From positions 1 to 8,625 of the forward strand of contig JAKANW010000085.1 in the NCBI GenBank assembly GCA_021823555.1: a stretch of 8,625 nt of DNA, written 5' to 3'. The position numbers and the translations under genes were made by a program. Below, piece by piece: positions 1 to 6,237 of this stretch. How positions within the stretch are numbered: the stretch's first letter is position 1; every line of letters begins with the position of its first letter. A model generated the notes under the pieces. The model saw only the letters and a list, made by a program, of their open reading frames with translations. It searched no databases and had not been told where the DNA came from. Source of the DNA: Chloroflexota bacterium (GTDB lineage: Bacteria > Chloroflexota > Anaerolineae > Anaerolineales > Villigracilaceae).

Positions 1-456
1 GCCATAATTCTTGTAGATCGAAAATTGCAATGCGATGCCTGTGGACGCTCCAAAGGGCTTGAAGTTCGATATAAAGGTTCGGACGGCTTCGTTCACGCCG
101 ATGGTCACCAGGGCAAAGTAAGCCCCGCGCAGCCGCAGGATGGCTTTGCCAAGTAGGAATGCCAGCAGGGCTGAGGCCGCACCGCCTCCCAGTACCGCCA
201 GGGGCAGTGAGACCTTCCAGGCGCTGAGCAGGTACATTCCCACGTAACCACCCAGCCCGTAGAAAACGACATGCCCGAATGAAACATAGCCTGTGTAGCC
301 CATGATGATGTTCAAGCTGATGGCCATCACAACTGCCAGCAGGACCGTGAAACCGACTTCCCGGGCGGCCGCGTTCTGGCCTGGGATGGGCCAGAGCCCT
401 ATCGCCAGCACAATGACCAATACAATCCACAATCCAGGACTCAACCATCGTTTCAT
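1..456 (-). CDS. livM: Branched-chain amino-acid ABC transporter permease LivM (5' part, runs off left edge)
   Basis: Second membrane permease of a LivHMGF-type importer, which moves branched-chain or related amino acids across the cytoplasmic membrane using ATP hydrolysed by LivG/LivF. The first 152 codons are visible and remain open at base 1. The sequence starts MKRWLSPGLW, then a hydrophobic segment (about residues 8-24), then the family hallmark around residues 46-70 (SLNIIMGYTGYVSFGH, matching the LivM pattern SLN-GY-G-SLGH), followed by LRLRGAYFALVTIG near residues 107-120, another LivM signature. The ATG (456-454) overlaps the livH stop codon as ATGA, and a GGAGG Shine-Dalgarno (467-463, 6-nt spacer) lies inside the end of livH. 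Translation is therefore probably coupled to livH. The substrate cannot be read from the permease; urea, amide or aromatic-acid importers of the same family are alternatives. Confidence 0.93.
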   Translation of the reverse strand, partial: MKRWLSPGLWIVLVIVLAIGLWPIPGQNAAAREVGFTVLLAVVMAISLNIIMGYTGYVSFGHVVFYGLGGYVGMYLLSAWKVSLPLAVLGGGAASALLAFLLGKAILRLRGAYFALVTIGVNEAVRTFISNFKPFGASTGIALQFSIYKNYG

Positions 457-1316
457 TTTTTGCCTCCAAGGAGACCGCTGGGTTTTATCAACAGGATCAG
501 GATGAACAGCAGGAACTCAATGACGGGAACCCAGGTGTTTGGCATGGCAAGTGGGAGTACGCCTTCGAGTATGCCCAGGATGAGTCCGCCTAACAGTGCT
601 CCCAGCGGATTGCCCAACCCTCCCAGCACGGCGATGACAAAACTTTTTGACTGGTAAACGTCACCGGAAAGGACGGTAAAGGAAAAGAATGTGGCGATCA
701 ATCCACCGGCAATGGCTGCCAGCATGGTGCCAATCCCGAAACTGAGGGCCAGGATGCGCGAGGAGGGGATACCCATCAGTTCGGCCGCGGCGCGGTTATT
801 AGCCACTGCGCGAACATATTTGCCGGGGCGTGTCCGGTACAGGAAAAAATACAGCGCGCCGGTCACGGCCAGGGTCACGGCGGCGGCTACCAGACGCGTA
901 CCTTGCAGAGTCAGCGGACCAACGTCAAAACTCCCGGCTGAGAAGCCTGTGGCACGCGGTGTCGTGGTGAAGATGGCGGTCGCCAGGCCGATGATGATCA
1001 TGTTGACTGCAAAGGTTGCCAGCAGGGATGACAAAGGGGGAGCGTCAATGATGCGTGCGATGGCGATGAAATAGATCACGACCCCGGAGACGAGTCCCAT
1101 GAGCGCAATCAGGACAAGGGCCAGGTATGGATTCATGCCCAGGTTGGCGAAAAGCAGATAGACGCCAAACATGCCCAGGGCGATGAGCGCACCGTGCGCC
1201 AAGTTGATGACGCGCATCACGCCCCAGATCAGGTTCAGCCCCATGGTCGCGATTCCATACACCACGCCGATCAGCAATCCATCTACCAGGGCTGTGAGGA
1301 GGGTGCCAGAATTCAT
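453..1316 (-). CDS. livH: Branched-chain amino-acid ABC transporter permease LivH
   Basis: First permease subunit of the LivHMGF importer, 287 residues, a normal length for the family. It is hydrophobic throughout, with about eight predicted membrane segments. Visible family motifs are INLAHGALIALG near residues 37-48 (LivH consensus INxAHG), the cytoplasmic coupling loop YVRAVANNRAAAELMGI (the part contacting the ATPase), and VIAVLGGLGNPLGALLGG near the C-terminus. I chose ATG 1316-1314 (MNSGTLLTA) because GGAGAAG sits 4 nt upstream (1327-1321) and the protein then begins like other LivH proteins. The frame is open to a GTG at 1364, but that adds a non-conserved basic stretch and would start inside the loop of a hairpin. 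It lies 78 bp after the binding-protein gene and overlaps livM by 4 bp. Confidence 0.94.
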   Translation of the reverse strand: MNSGTLLTALVDGLLIGVVYGIATMGLNLIWGVMRVINLAHGALIALGMFGVYLLFANLGMNPYLALVLIALMGLVSGVVIYFIAIARIIDAPPLSSLLATFAVNMIIIGLATAIFTTTPRATGFSAGSFDVGPLTLQGTRLVAAAVTLAVTGALYFFLYRTRPGKYVRAVANNRAAAELMGIPSSRILALSFGIGTMLAAIAGGLIATFFSFTVLSGDVYQSKSFVIAVLGGLGNPLGALLGGLILGILEGVLPLAMPNTWVPVIEFLLFILILLIKPSGLLGGKK

Positions 1317-1352
1317 GCCGCTTCTCCATCGAACTCTATAAATATGCAGCAT

Positions 1353-1380
1353 CCCCGCAGGCACACGAGCGCCTGCGGGG
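1353..1380 (-). repeat. Perfect 10-bp hairpin between binding-protein gene and livH
   Basis: CCCCGCAGGC (1353-1362) is the exact reverse complement of GCCTGCGGGG (1371-1380), separated by an 8-nt loop. It begins 14 nt after the stop codon of the binding-protein gene and ends 36 nt before the livH start. The bases following it in the direction of transcription (ATGCTGCATATT) contain no T-run, so it is not a standard intrinsic terminator. In many ABC importer operons a hairpin at this junction protects the binding-protein mRNA from 3' decay or partly stops transcription, giving more binding protein than permease. That role is inferred here. Confidence 0.7.
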
Positions 1381-1394
1381 ACGGCTTATGGTTA

Positions 1395-2699
1395 TTAGTG
1401 GATCGGGTAGAGCGCGTCGGCGGTCTTTCCTTCCAGCGGCCACACAACCTGTTTGACGAGGTTGCCGCTGGCATCCTTCTGCCACTGAATGTAGACCATC
1501 AAGTGACCGATCTGGAGACCATGGTTCTCGGCGCTGGTGTCGAATTTGATATGCCCATAGAACGTGTTCAAATCCATTCCGTCGAGGGCGGCCTTGACGG
1601 CGGCGGTGTCCAGCGTCCCTGCGGTCTCGATTGCCTTTTGCAGGATGAGGCCGGCCACGTACCCGCCTGCCGCATGGTAGGAAGGATCTTCGCCATAGGC
1701 GGCTTTGTATGCGCTCACGAAATCCGCGCCGGTTGGGCCGTAGTCGGGTTTAAAGGCAGCCAGGGGTTCCCATTGGCTGGGACCGACAATGCCGAGCGCC
1801 GAATCGCCGATCTCGGCGAAGGTTGGTTCAGGCGGGGCTACCAATAACGAGATGAACTTAACAGCCAGTTTCTTATCGTAGATCGCCTTGGCAAACTGTT
1901 GCCCATCCGCAAAGTGACCACCGCCCATGATCGCGTCGGGGGCCGCAGCTTCAACTTTGTTGATGATGGGGGCGAAGTCGGTGGTGCCGGTATCGTAGCC
2001 CTCGAAGAGCACCACATCGTAGCCTTTGCTCTGGGCATAGGTCTGGAGGGCGTTCGCAACGTCGGTGGAGAACTTATCGTTCTCGTGGACAATGGCGATC
2101 TTCTTGACCGTGCTGTCCAGATTTGCCAGCATGTCCAACGCGCCAGTCAGGTAATGGCTGGCGGGTGTGTATGCCTGGTAGACCAGCGTGTAGCCCTTTT
2201 GGTAGGTGCCATCGGAGGCTGCGCCAGTGGTGATCATGATCTTGCCGTATTGTTCGGCGATCACGGCGGAGGCATCGGCCAAGCCGGAGGAATATGGGCT
2301 GATGAGAAAGTCGGCTTTATCTTCGGTCACCAGTTTGGTGTACAGTTCCTGGACGCGGTCTTTGTTTGACTCGTCGTCGTAGAACTTGGAGTCGAATTTG
2401 ACCATGGTGCCGTCGGCCAGCTTGACGCCGCCGGCCTGGTTGACCTGATCTATCCACAGTTTCAGGCCATTATTCTGGCGGGTGGACTCAACGTTCAGGC
2501 TGCCTGTCAGGGAAGCTGTGAAGCCGATGATGGCGGTCTTCTCGACCGGGGCGGGGGGTTGGGTGGCAGCAGCCGGGGGCTGGGTCGGCACCTGGGTAGC
2601 GGGAGCAGTTGTCGGAGTGGGCGCGGAGCCGCCGCAGGCTGTCAGCGACAGGCTGGCCAGCACAATCAGGGACAACAGGACAAAGAGCGAGCGTTTCAT
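1395..2699 (-). CDS. ABC transporter substrate-binding lipoprotein, Leu/Ile/Val-binding (Peripla_BP_6) family
   Basis: Extracytoplasmic ligand-binding component of the Liv-type importer, 434 residues. The N-terminus is a lipoprotein signal peptide: basic MKR, a hydrophobic core, then lipobox LTAC with the lipidated Cys22. Residues 23-53 are a low-complexity Pro/Thr/Ala/Gln linker holding the domain off the membrane. The remainder is a type I periplasmic-binding fold, beginning AIIGFTASLTGSLN (ligand-loop region), with DFLISPYSSG, KIAIVHENDKFSTDVA and DAIMGGGHFADG typical of LivJ/LivK/AmiC-like proteins. The ATG at 2699 has GGAGG 7 nt upstream (2711-2707). It is followed by livH and livM, so it is their likely cognate receptor. 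The ligand (branched-chain amino acids, amides, urea or other small polar compounds) cannot be decided from sequence alone. Confidence 0.92.
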   Translation of the reverse strand: MKRSLFVLLSLIVLASLSLTACGGSAPTPTTAPATQVPTQPPAAATQPPAPVEKTAIIGFTASLTGSLNVESTRQNNGLKLWIDQVNQAGGVKLADGTMVKFDSKFYDDESNKDRVQELYTKLVTEDKADFLISPYSSGLADASAVIAEQYGKIMITTGAASDGTYQKGYTLVYQAYTPASHYLTGALDMLANLDSTVKKIAIVHENDKFSTDVANALQTYAQSKGYDVVLFEGYDTGTTDFAPIINKVEAAAPDAIMGGGHFADGQQFAKAIYDKKLAVKFISLLVAPPEPTFAEIGDSALGIVGPSQWEPLAAFKPDYGPTGADFVSAYKAAYGEDPSYHAAGGYVAGLILQKAIETAGTLDTAAVKAALDGMDLNTFYGHIKFDTSAENHGLQIGHLMVYIQWQKDASGNLVKQVVWPLEGKTADALYPIH

Positions 2700-2734
2700 T
2701 TCGGTTCCTCCAAATAGATAGGATTAGGCGAATC

Positions 2735-2761
2735 GCGGAACATGTGGGCCATTGGTTCCGC
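2735..2761 (-). repeat. 7-bp inverted repeat in the leader of the binding-protein gene
   Basis: GCGGAAC (2735-2741) and GTTCCGC (2755-2761) are exact reverse complements, separated by 13 nt. They would lie in the 5' untranslated region of the binding-protein mRNA, about 24 nt upstream of its Shine-Dalgarno. It could form a short leader hairpin or serve as an operator half-site pair. A 7-bp repeat can arise by chance and no function is claimed. Confidence 0.35.
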
Positions 2762-2791
2762 ATCTCTATCCATGGTAGGCCGTTACCACAA

Positions 2792-2818
2792 AAATTAACT
2801 AAAAATGAGCCAGGTCAA
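2792..2818 (-). promoter_or_regulatory. Candidate sigma70-type promoter for the binding-protein/livHM unit
   Basis: Reading the minus strand, TTGACC (2818-2813) matches the -35 consensus at five of six positions. TAATTT (2797-2792) is a plausible -10 hexamer, but the spacer is only 15 bp and the -10 is imperfect. It sits in the AT-rich stretch of an otherwise GC-rich window, between the response-regulator stop and the binding-protein start. It would give a leader of roughly 85 nt. A sub-optimal core promoter would fit dependence on an activator bound just upstream. Confidence 0.45.
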
Positions 2819-2835
2819 TATAAAGATTGTATAAA
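2819..2835 (-). promoter_or_regulatory. Candidate OmpR/KdpE-type operator: direct repeat TTTATA-N5-TTTATA
   Basis: On the minus strand two identical TTTATA hexamers (2835-2830 and 2824-2819) are separated by 5 bp, giving an 11-bp start-to-start spacing, about one helical turn. The second hexamer directly abuts the -35-like TTGACC. OmpR-family regulators bind such tandem direct repeats head-to-tail and activate from a position next to the -35. From memory, the E. coli KdpE site has the same TTTATA-N5-TTTACA form. The adjacent upstream gene encodes a KdpE-like regulator and its stop codon is 5 bp away. Binding is inferred; AT-rich hexamers can also recur by chance. Confidence 0.45.
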
Positions 2836-2840
2836 AACAC

Positions 2841-3530
2841 TTACGCTTCAAAACGATAGCCGATGCCGCGTTCGGTCAGCAGGTGACGCGGGTTGAGCGG
2901 GTCGGCCTCGATCTTCTGTCTTAACTTCCCGATGTAAACTCGCAGGTATTCGGTTTCGTTCCCGTATTCCGGCCCCCAGACGTGCTGCAGGATGGCGCGA
3001 TGATTGAGGGACTTGCCCTCGTTGCGCATCAGGTAGACCAGCAGGTTGAACTCGATGGGGGTTAATTCCAACGGACGACTTTCAATTGTGACGATATGCC
3101 GCTCCAGGTCCGCGACGATCTCGCCGCGCACGATCCTCTCGGCAGCAGTGCCGGTCTCGGCCCAGTGCGCCCTACGCAGCACGGCTTTGATGCGCCCCAG
3201 CAATTCTGCCACACCAAAAGGCTTGGTCAGGTAATCATCCGCGCCGAGGTCGAAGGCGCGCACTTTATCGGCCTCTTCGTCCAGCGCGGTCAGGATGATG
3301 ATAGGCGTGACTGAACGTTCGCGGATGCGCCGGGTGGTCTCCAACCCATCGAGGTGCGGCATCATAATATCAAGGATTACCAGGTCAATGTTCCCGGTGT
3401 TGAAGAGCGCCAGGGCCTCCAACCCGTTGGAAGCTGTCAGGACTTTGTAGCCGCGCACTTCCAGGTTGCGGCGCATAAAATCCCGCAAGGGTTTTTCATC
3501 ATCTACGACAAGGACAGTGGTTGCATTCAT
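2841..3530 (-). CDS. OmpR/PhoB-family (KdpE-like) response regulator
   Basis: DNA-binding response regulator of a two-component system, 229 residues, the usual length for the family. The receiver domain (about 4-118) has the acidic pair Asp10/Asp11, phosphoacceptor Asp54 (in VILDIMMP), Thr81 and Lys103 (in LTKPF), so the phosphorylation site is intact. The C-terminal winged-helix domain (about 132-228) shows LTPIEFNLLVYL, the recognition-helix region RVYIGKLRQKIE and the closing GIGYRF motif. The whole is closest in style to KdpE, although no kdp potassium-transport genes are visible. Its ATG overlaps the kinase stop codon as ATGA and has little Shine-Dalgarno, so translation is probably coupled to the kinase. 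The likely targets are its own neighbourhood, particularly the importer promoter immediately downstream. Confidence 0.95.
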   Translation of the reverse strand: MNATTVLVVDDEKPLRDFMRRNLEVRGYKVLTASNGLEALALFNTGNIDLVILDIMMPHLDGLETTRRIRERSVTPIIILTALDEEADKVRAFDLGADDYLTKPFGVAELLGRIKAVLRRAHWAETGTAAERIVRGEIVADLERHIVTIESRPLELTPIEFNLLVYLMRNEGKSLNHRAILQHVWGPEYGNETEYLRVYIGKLRQKIEADPLNPRHLLTERGIGYRFEA

Positions 3531-6229
3531 GTTCTCTGATCGGCAGGCTGTGGATGGACGACGGGAATGGAAAACGCGATGCAGGCTCCGTGCTCAACTG
3601 CTTCAACCCAGATCTCGCCGCCGTGGGCGCGTACCAGGCCGCGGCAGATCGCCAGCCCCAGCCCTGCGCCGCTGGTCGCGCGCGCCAGGCTGTCATCCAC
3701 GCGGTAGAAGCTATCGAAGATGCGCTGGCTCTCTTCGAGCGGGATGCCGGGGCCGTTGTCCTTGACGCGGAACACGAACGCGTTCCGTTCCAGTGTCACC
3801 TGCAATTCGATCTCGACGCCTTCGCCGCCATATTTCAGGGAATTCTCGAATAGGTTGCGCAGGATGGTCTCGACTCTGGGCGGATCGGCAAAGAACGGAG
3901 GCAGCTCCGCTTCCACCTCAACTTTGAGCTGGTCCCCGGCCCCCAGCCGGGCCTGCCGGGATGCGTGTTCTGCCGCCTCCTCGATCCGGCATTCCACCGG
4001 CGAAATTTTCAGGTTCCCGGCCTCTATGTGCGAAAGATCCAACAGTGTGTTGACCAGGTTCGAGAGCCGGTCTGATTCGTCCGAGATCACCGTCAGGAAC
4101 TCGCGCTGCGCGGCGTGGTCCCATTCCACGTCCTCCGCCAGCAGCGTGGACGCATATCCCTTGATGGCTGCCAGGGGGGTGCGCAACTCGTGTGAAACGG
4201 TGGACACCAGGCTCGACTTCATACGATCCAGTTCATAGTCCGCGGTGATGTCGTGGAAGAAGAAGCCGCGCCCGATGGAGATGCCGCGCGAGTCGGTCAC
4301 ATCGAAAGTCTCCAGCCGCAGATAGATTGTCCTGTCCGGTTCCACGATTGGGATTTCCACTTTGCTATCGTCCTGGCTGTGGATGGCATCCCGGATGCGG
4401 GCGCGGATTTCCTGCAGAGCGTCGGACTTGACGATGATACGGTCGAGCACCTTTTCCGCCGAAACACCGCTGATATCCTCGATGGATAGATTGGCCAGTT
4501 CGGCCACGCGGCGGTTGGCGTAGATGACCCTGCCATCCGGGCGGCTCAAGATCAGCCCGTCCGACAGGGATTGCACCAATGCTTCCAGGCGATGTGTCTG
4601 TTCCTGCAAACGCATGTCGCTGCGCTCGAACAGGGTTGCGTTCTCGATGGCCATCGTAGCCTGGTTGCCGAAGTTGACCAGCAATCCCAATTCGCTCTCG
4701 GTGAAAACGTGCGGTTCGCGGAGGAAGATCAACAGGACTGCCGGCGGGGCGTGTTTGGTGTTCAAGGGAATGCCCAGCACCGAGCGGAACCCCTCGGCGC
4801 GGGCGCGCGCCCGGCGCGGTGTATAAGATGGATCATTCTCGGTATCGCTCACCTGGATCGGTTCCTTGCTGTTGAAAGCGCGTACCGTCACAGAAGAGGG
4901 ATCGTATGGTTGGATGGTCAATTGTTCGGTGAATTGTTTGGAGAGTCCCCGGCTGGCGCGGATATGGAAATCGCCTGTATCGGTATTGCGTACAATGATG
5001 GCGCTCATGGTCACATCCAGCAATTTTTCAACCTGTTCCAGGATACGGTTGAGCACAATTTCCAGGTCCAGGGTGGAAACGACGGCGTTGCTGGTTTCGA
5101 GCAGGGTGGCCTGCTCGCGCATGCGCGCCCGGATCGATTCTTCCATGCGGAAGGTGCTGCGGATCAGGTGGCCGATCTGGTCCAGGCGTCCGCCCATCTT
5201 TTTGAGACGCGCCCGCCGTTCTTCGACGATCTCCTGGTTCTGTCCAATCGCTTCACTAATGGGAGCCAGTTGTTCGATGGGTTGGATCACGCGCCGGTTC
5301 AAGGCCACCCAAAATACCAGGCCGATCAAAAAGAAGGTGACGGTAGCGATCAGGGTGACGCGGTGCAGGATGATCTGTGTGGCAAAAGCCACATTGGTCG
5401 GGCGGCTGACCACCACGCCCCATCCCGCGGAAGCGATGGGGGCGTACGTGTACAGTCTTTCGGTTCCCTGAGGATCCCTGGCAATGGCTGTTCCGGCCTG
5501 TCCGTTTAAGGCCAGACGATCCACGTCCGGCATGAGTTCTGAAGCCTGGTGGAGCAGGAGAGAGCGATCCAGATAAGCGATGATCTGCTGGTCGGAATCG
5601 ATGATCGCGATTTGAAACCCCTCCTCGTTTTGGTGTTTGGACGTGATGGCCGTTAGCGTTTGGCTTAAACTCTCCAGGCGAATATTGGTCGCCACCACAC
5701 CCAGAAAACTCCCGTCGTTGGAATGGATCGGCATGACGGCCGTTGCCACTGCCTGTTCGGTGGTAGGCGAAATGCGTCCTTCGGAAAATAACGGCTCAGT
5801 GGAGGTCAGCGCCCTTTGGAAGTAGGTACGGAATGAGAAATCCGTGCCGACCGTTGAGCCTGGGCCGACGGGATAGTGATAGAGCATGATCCCCTTGTTA
5901 TCGAGACGATAGACCAGGTTGACATCCGGGCGCGTGCCCAGGATTACACGGAATAGTCCTTCCATCTGGGCCTGGTCTGCCGTGACGACTCCCTCATAGG
6001 TTGAAAGGCCGCGCACGATTTCGAGCGCGTTATTGATGGAGTGATCGGTCTCCTGCGCGATGGCGCGCACCAGGGACAGGTCATTGGTTTCCACATCGGC
6101 GCGGATGCGCTGTCCCACCAACTGGTCGAAGGCCAGCAGGGATGCCAGGAATGGGACGATCAACAACAGGTAAAGCGCAAAGAGTTGCAGTCCCAGGTCA
6201 CGCGGGATGGAACGCAGCCGCTTTAACAT
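3527..6229 (-). CDS. Sensor histidine kinase: Cache-HAMP-GAF-PAS-HisKA-HATPase
   Basis: Membrane sensor kinase of 900 residues. Domains in order: TM1 (about 14-34); an extracytoplasmic double-Cache-like sensor (about 36-285) carrying FSFRTYFQRA at 131-140; TM2 (about 291-310); a HAMP-like linker and coiled coil (311-375); GAF (about 385-535); PAS (about 552-665); the HisKA H-box SHELRTPL with phospho-acceptor His680; and a HATPase domain with N-box (Asn796 in FENSLKYG), G1 DNGPGIP (824-830) and G2 GAGLGLA (854-860). All catalytic motifs are intact. It starts 8 bp after the peptidase gene and overlaps the regulator gene by 4 bp, so the two form a cognate pair. The ATG has no obvious Shine-Dalgarno, consistent with coupling to the upstream gene. 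The ligand is unknown; the three input modules suggest integration of an external signal with internal ones. Confidence 0.94.
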   Translation of the reverse strand: MLKRLRSIPRDLGLQLFALYLLLIVPFLASLLAFDQLVGQRIRADVETNDLSLVRAIAQETDHSINNALEIVRGLSTYEGVVTADQAQMEGLFRVILGTRPDVNLVYRLDNKGIMLYHYPVGPGSTVGTDFSFRTYFQRALTSTEPLFSEGRISPTTEQAVATAVMPIHSNDGSFLGVVATNIRLESLSQTLTAITSKHQNEEGFQIAIIDSDQQIIAYLDRSLLLHQASELMPDVDRLALNGQAGTAIARDPQGTERLYTYAPIASAGWGVVVSRPTNVAFATQIILHRVTLIATVTFFLIGLVFWVALNRRVIQPIEQLAPISEAIGQNQEIVEERRARLKKMGGRLDQIGHLIRSTFRMEESIRARMREQATLLETSNAVVSTLDLEIVLNRILEQVEKLLDVTMSAIIVRNTDTGDFHIRASRGLSKQFTEQLTIQPYDPSSVTVRAFNSKEPIQVSDTENDPSYTPRRARARAEGFRSVLGIPLNTKHAPPAVLLIFLREPHVFTESELGLLVNFGNQATMAIENATLFERSDMRLQEQTHRLEALVQSLSDGLILSRPDGRVIYANRRVAELANLSIEDISGVSAEKVLDRIIVKSDALQEIRARIRDAIHSQDDSKVEIPIVEPDRTIYLRLETFDVTDSRGISIGRGFFFHDITADYELDRMKSSLVSTVSHELRTPLAAIKGYASTLLAEDVEWDHAAQREFLTVISDESDRLSNLVNTLLDLSHIEAGNLKISPVECRIEEAAEHASRQARLGAGDQLKVEVEAELPPFFADPPRVETILRNLFENSLKYGGEGVEIELQVTLERNAFVFRVKDNGPGIPLEESQRIFDSFYRVDDSLARATSGAGLGLAICRGLVRAHGGEIWVEAVEHGACIAFSIPVVHPQPADQRT

Positions 6230-6237
6230 GTTCTGTA

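Noticed and set aside
1317..1364. Longer LivH beginning at the GTG at 1364
   Set aside because: That start lies in the loop of the 1353-1380 hairpin and adds a non-conserved basic tail; the ATG at 1316 has its own Shine-Dalgarno and a family-like N-terminus.
1194..1847. 217-codon plus-strand frame crossing the livH/binding-protein junction
   Set aside because: It spans two well-supported minus-strand genes and the hairpin between them, has no Shine-Dalgarno, and resembles no known family.
2819..2845. Intrinsic terminator after the response-regulator gene
   Set aside because: There is a short T-run just after the stop codon, but no stem-loop precedes it. The AT-rich stretch is better explained as promoter/operator, so read-through from the regulator into the importer genes remains possible.
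4571..5509. 312-codon open frame on the plus strand antisense to the kinase gene
   Set aside because: It lies wholly opposite strongly conserved GAF and Cache coding sequence, and its translation shows no recognisable domain. It is a shadow frame of the GC-rich kinase gene.
2841..6229. Naming the two-component pair kdpD/kdpE
   Set aside because: The regulator is KdpE-like, but the kinase lacks the KdpD N-terminal and universal-stress domains and has a Cache-GAF-PAS input. No potassium-transport genes are present.
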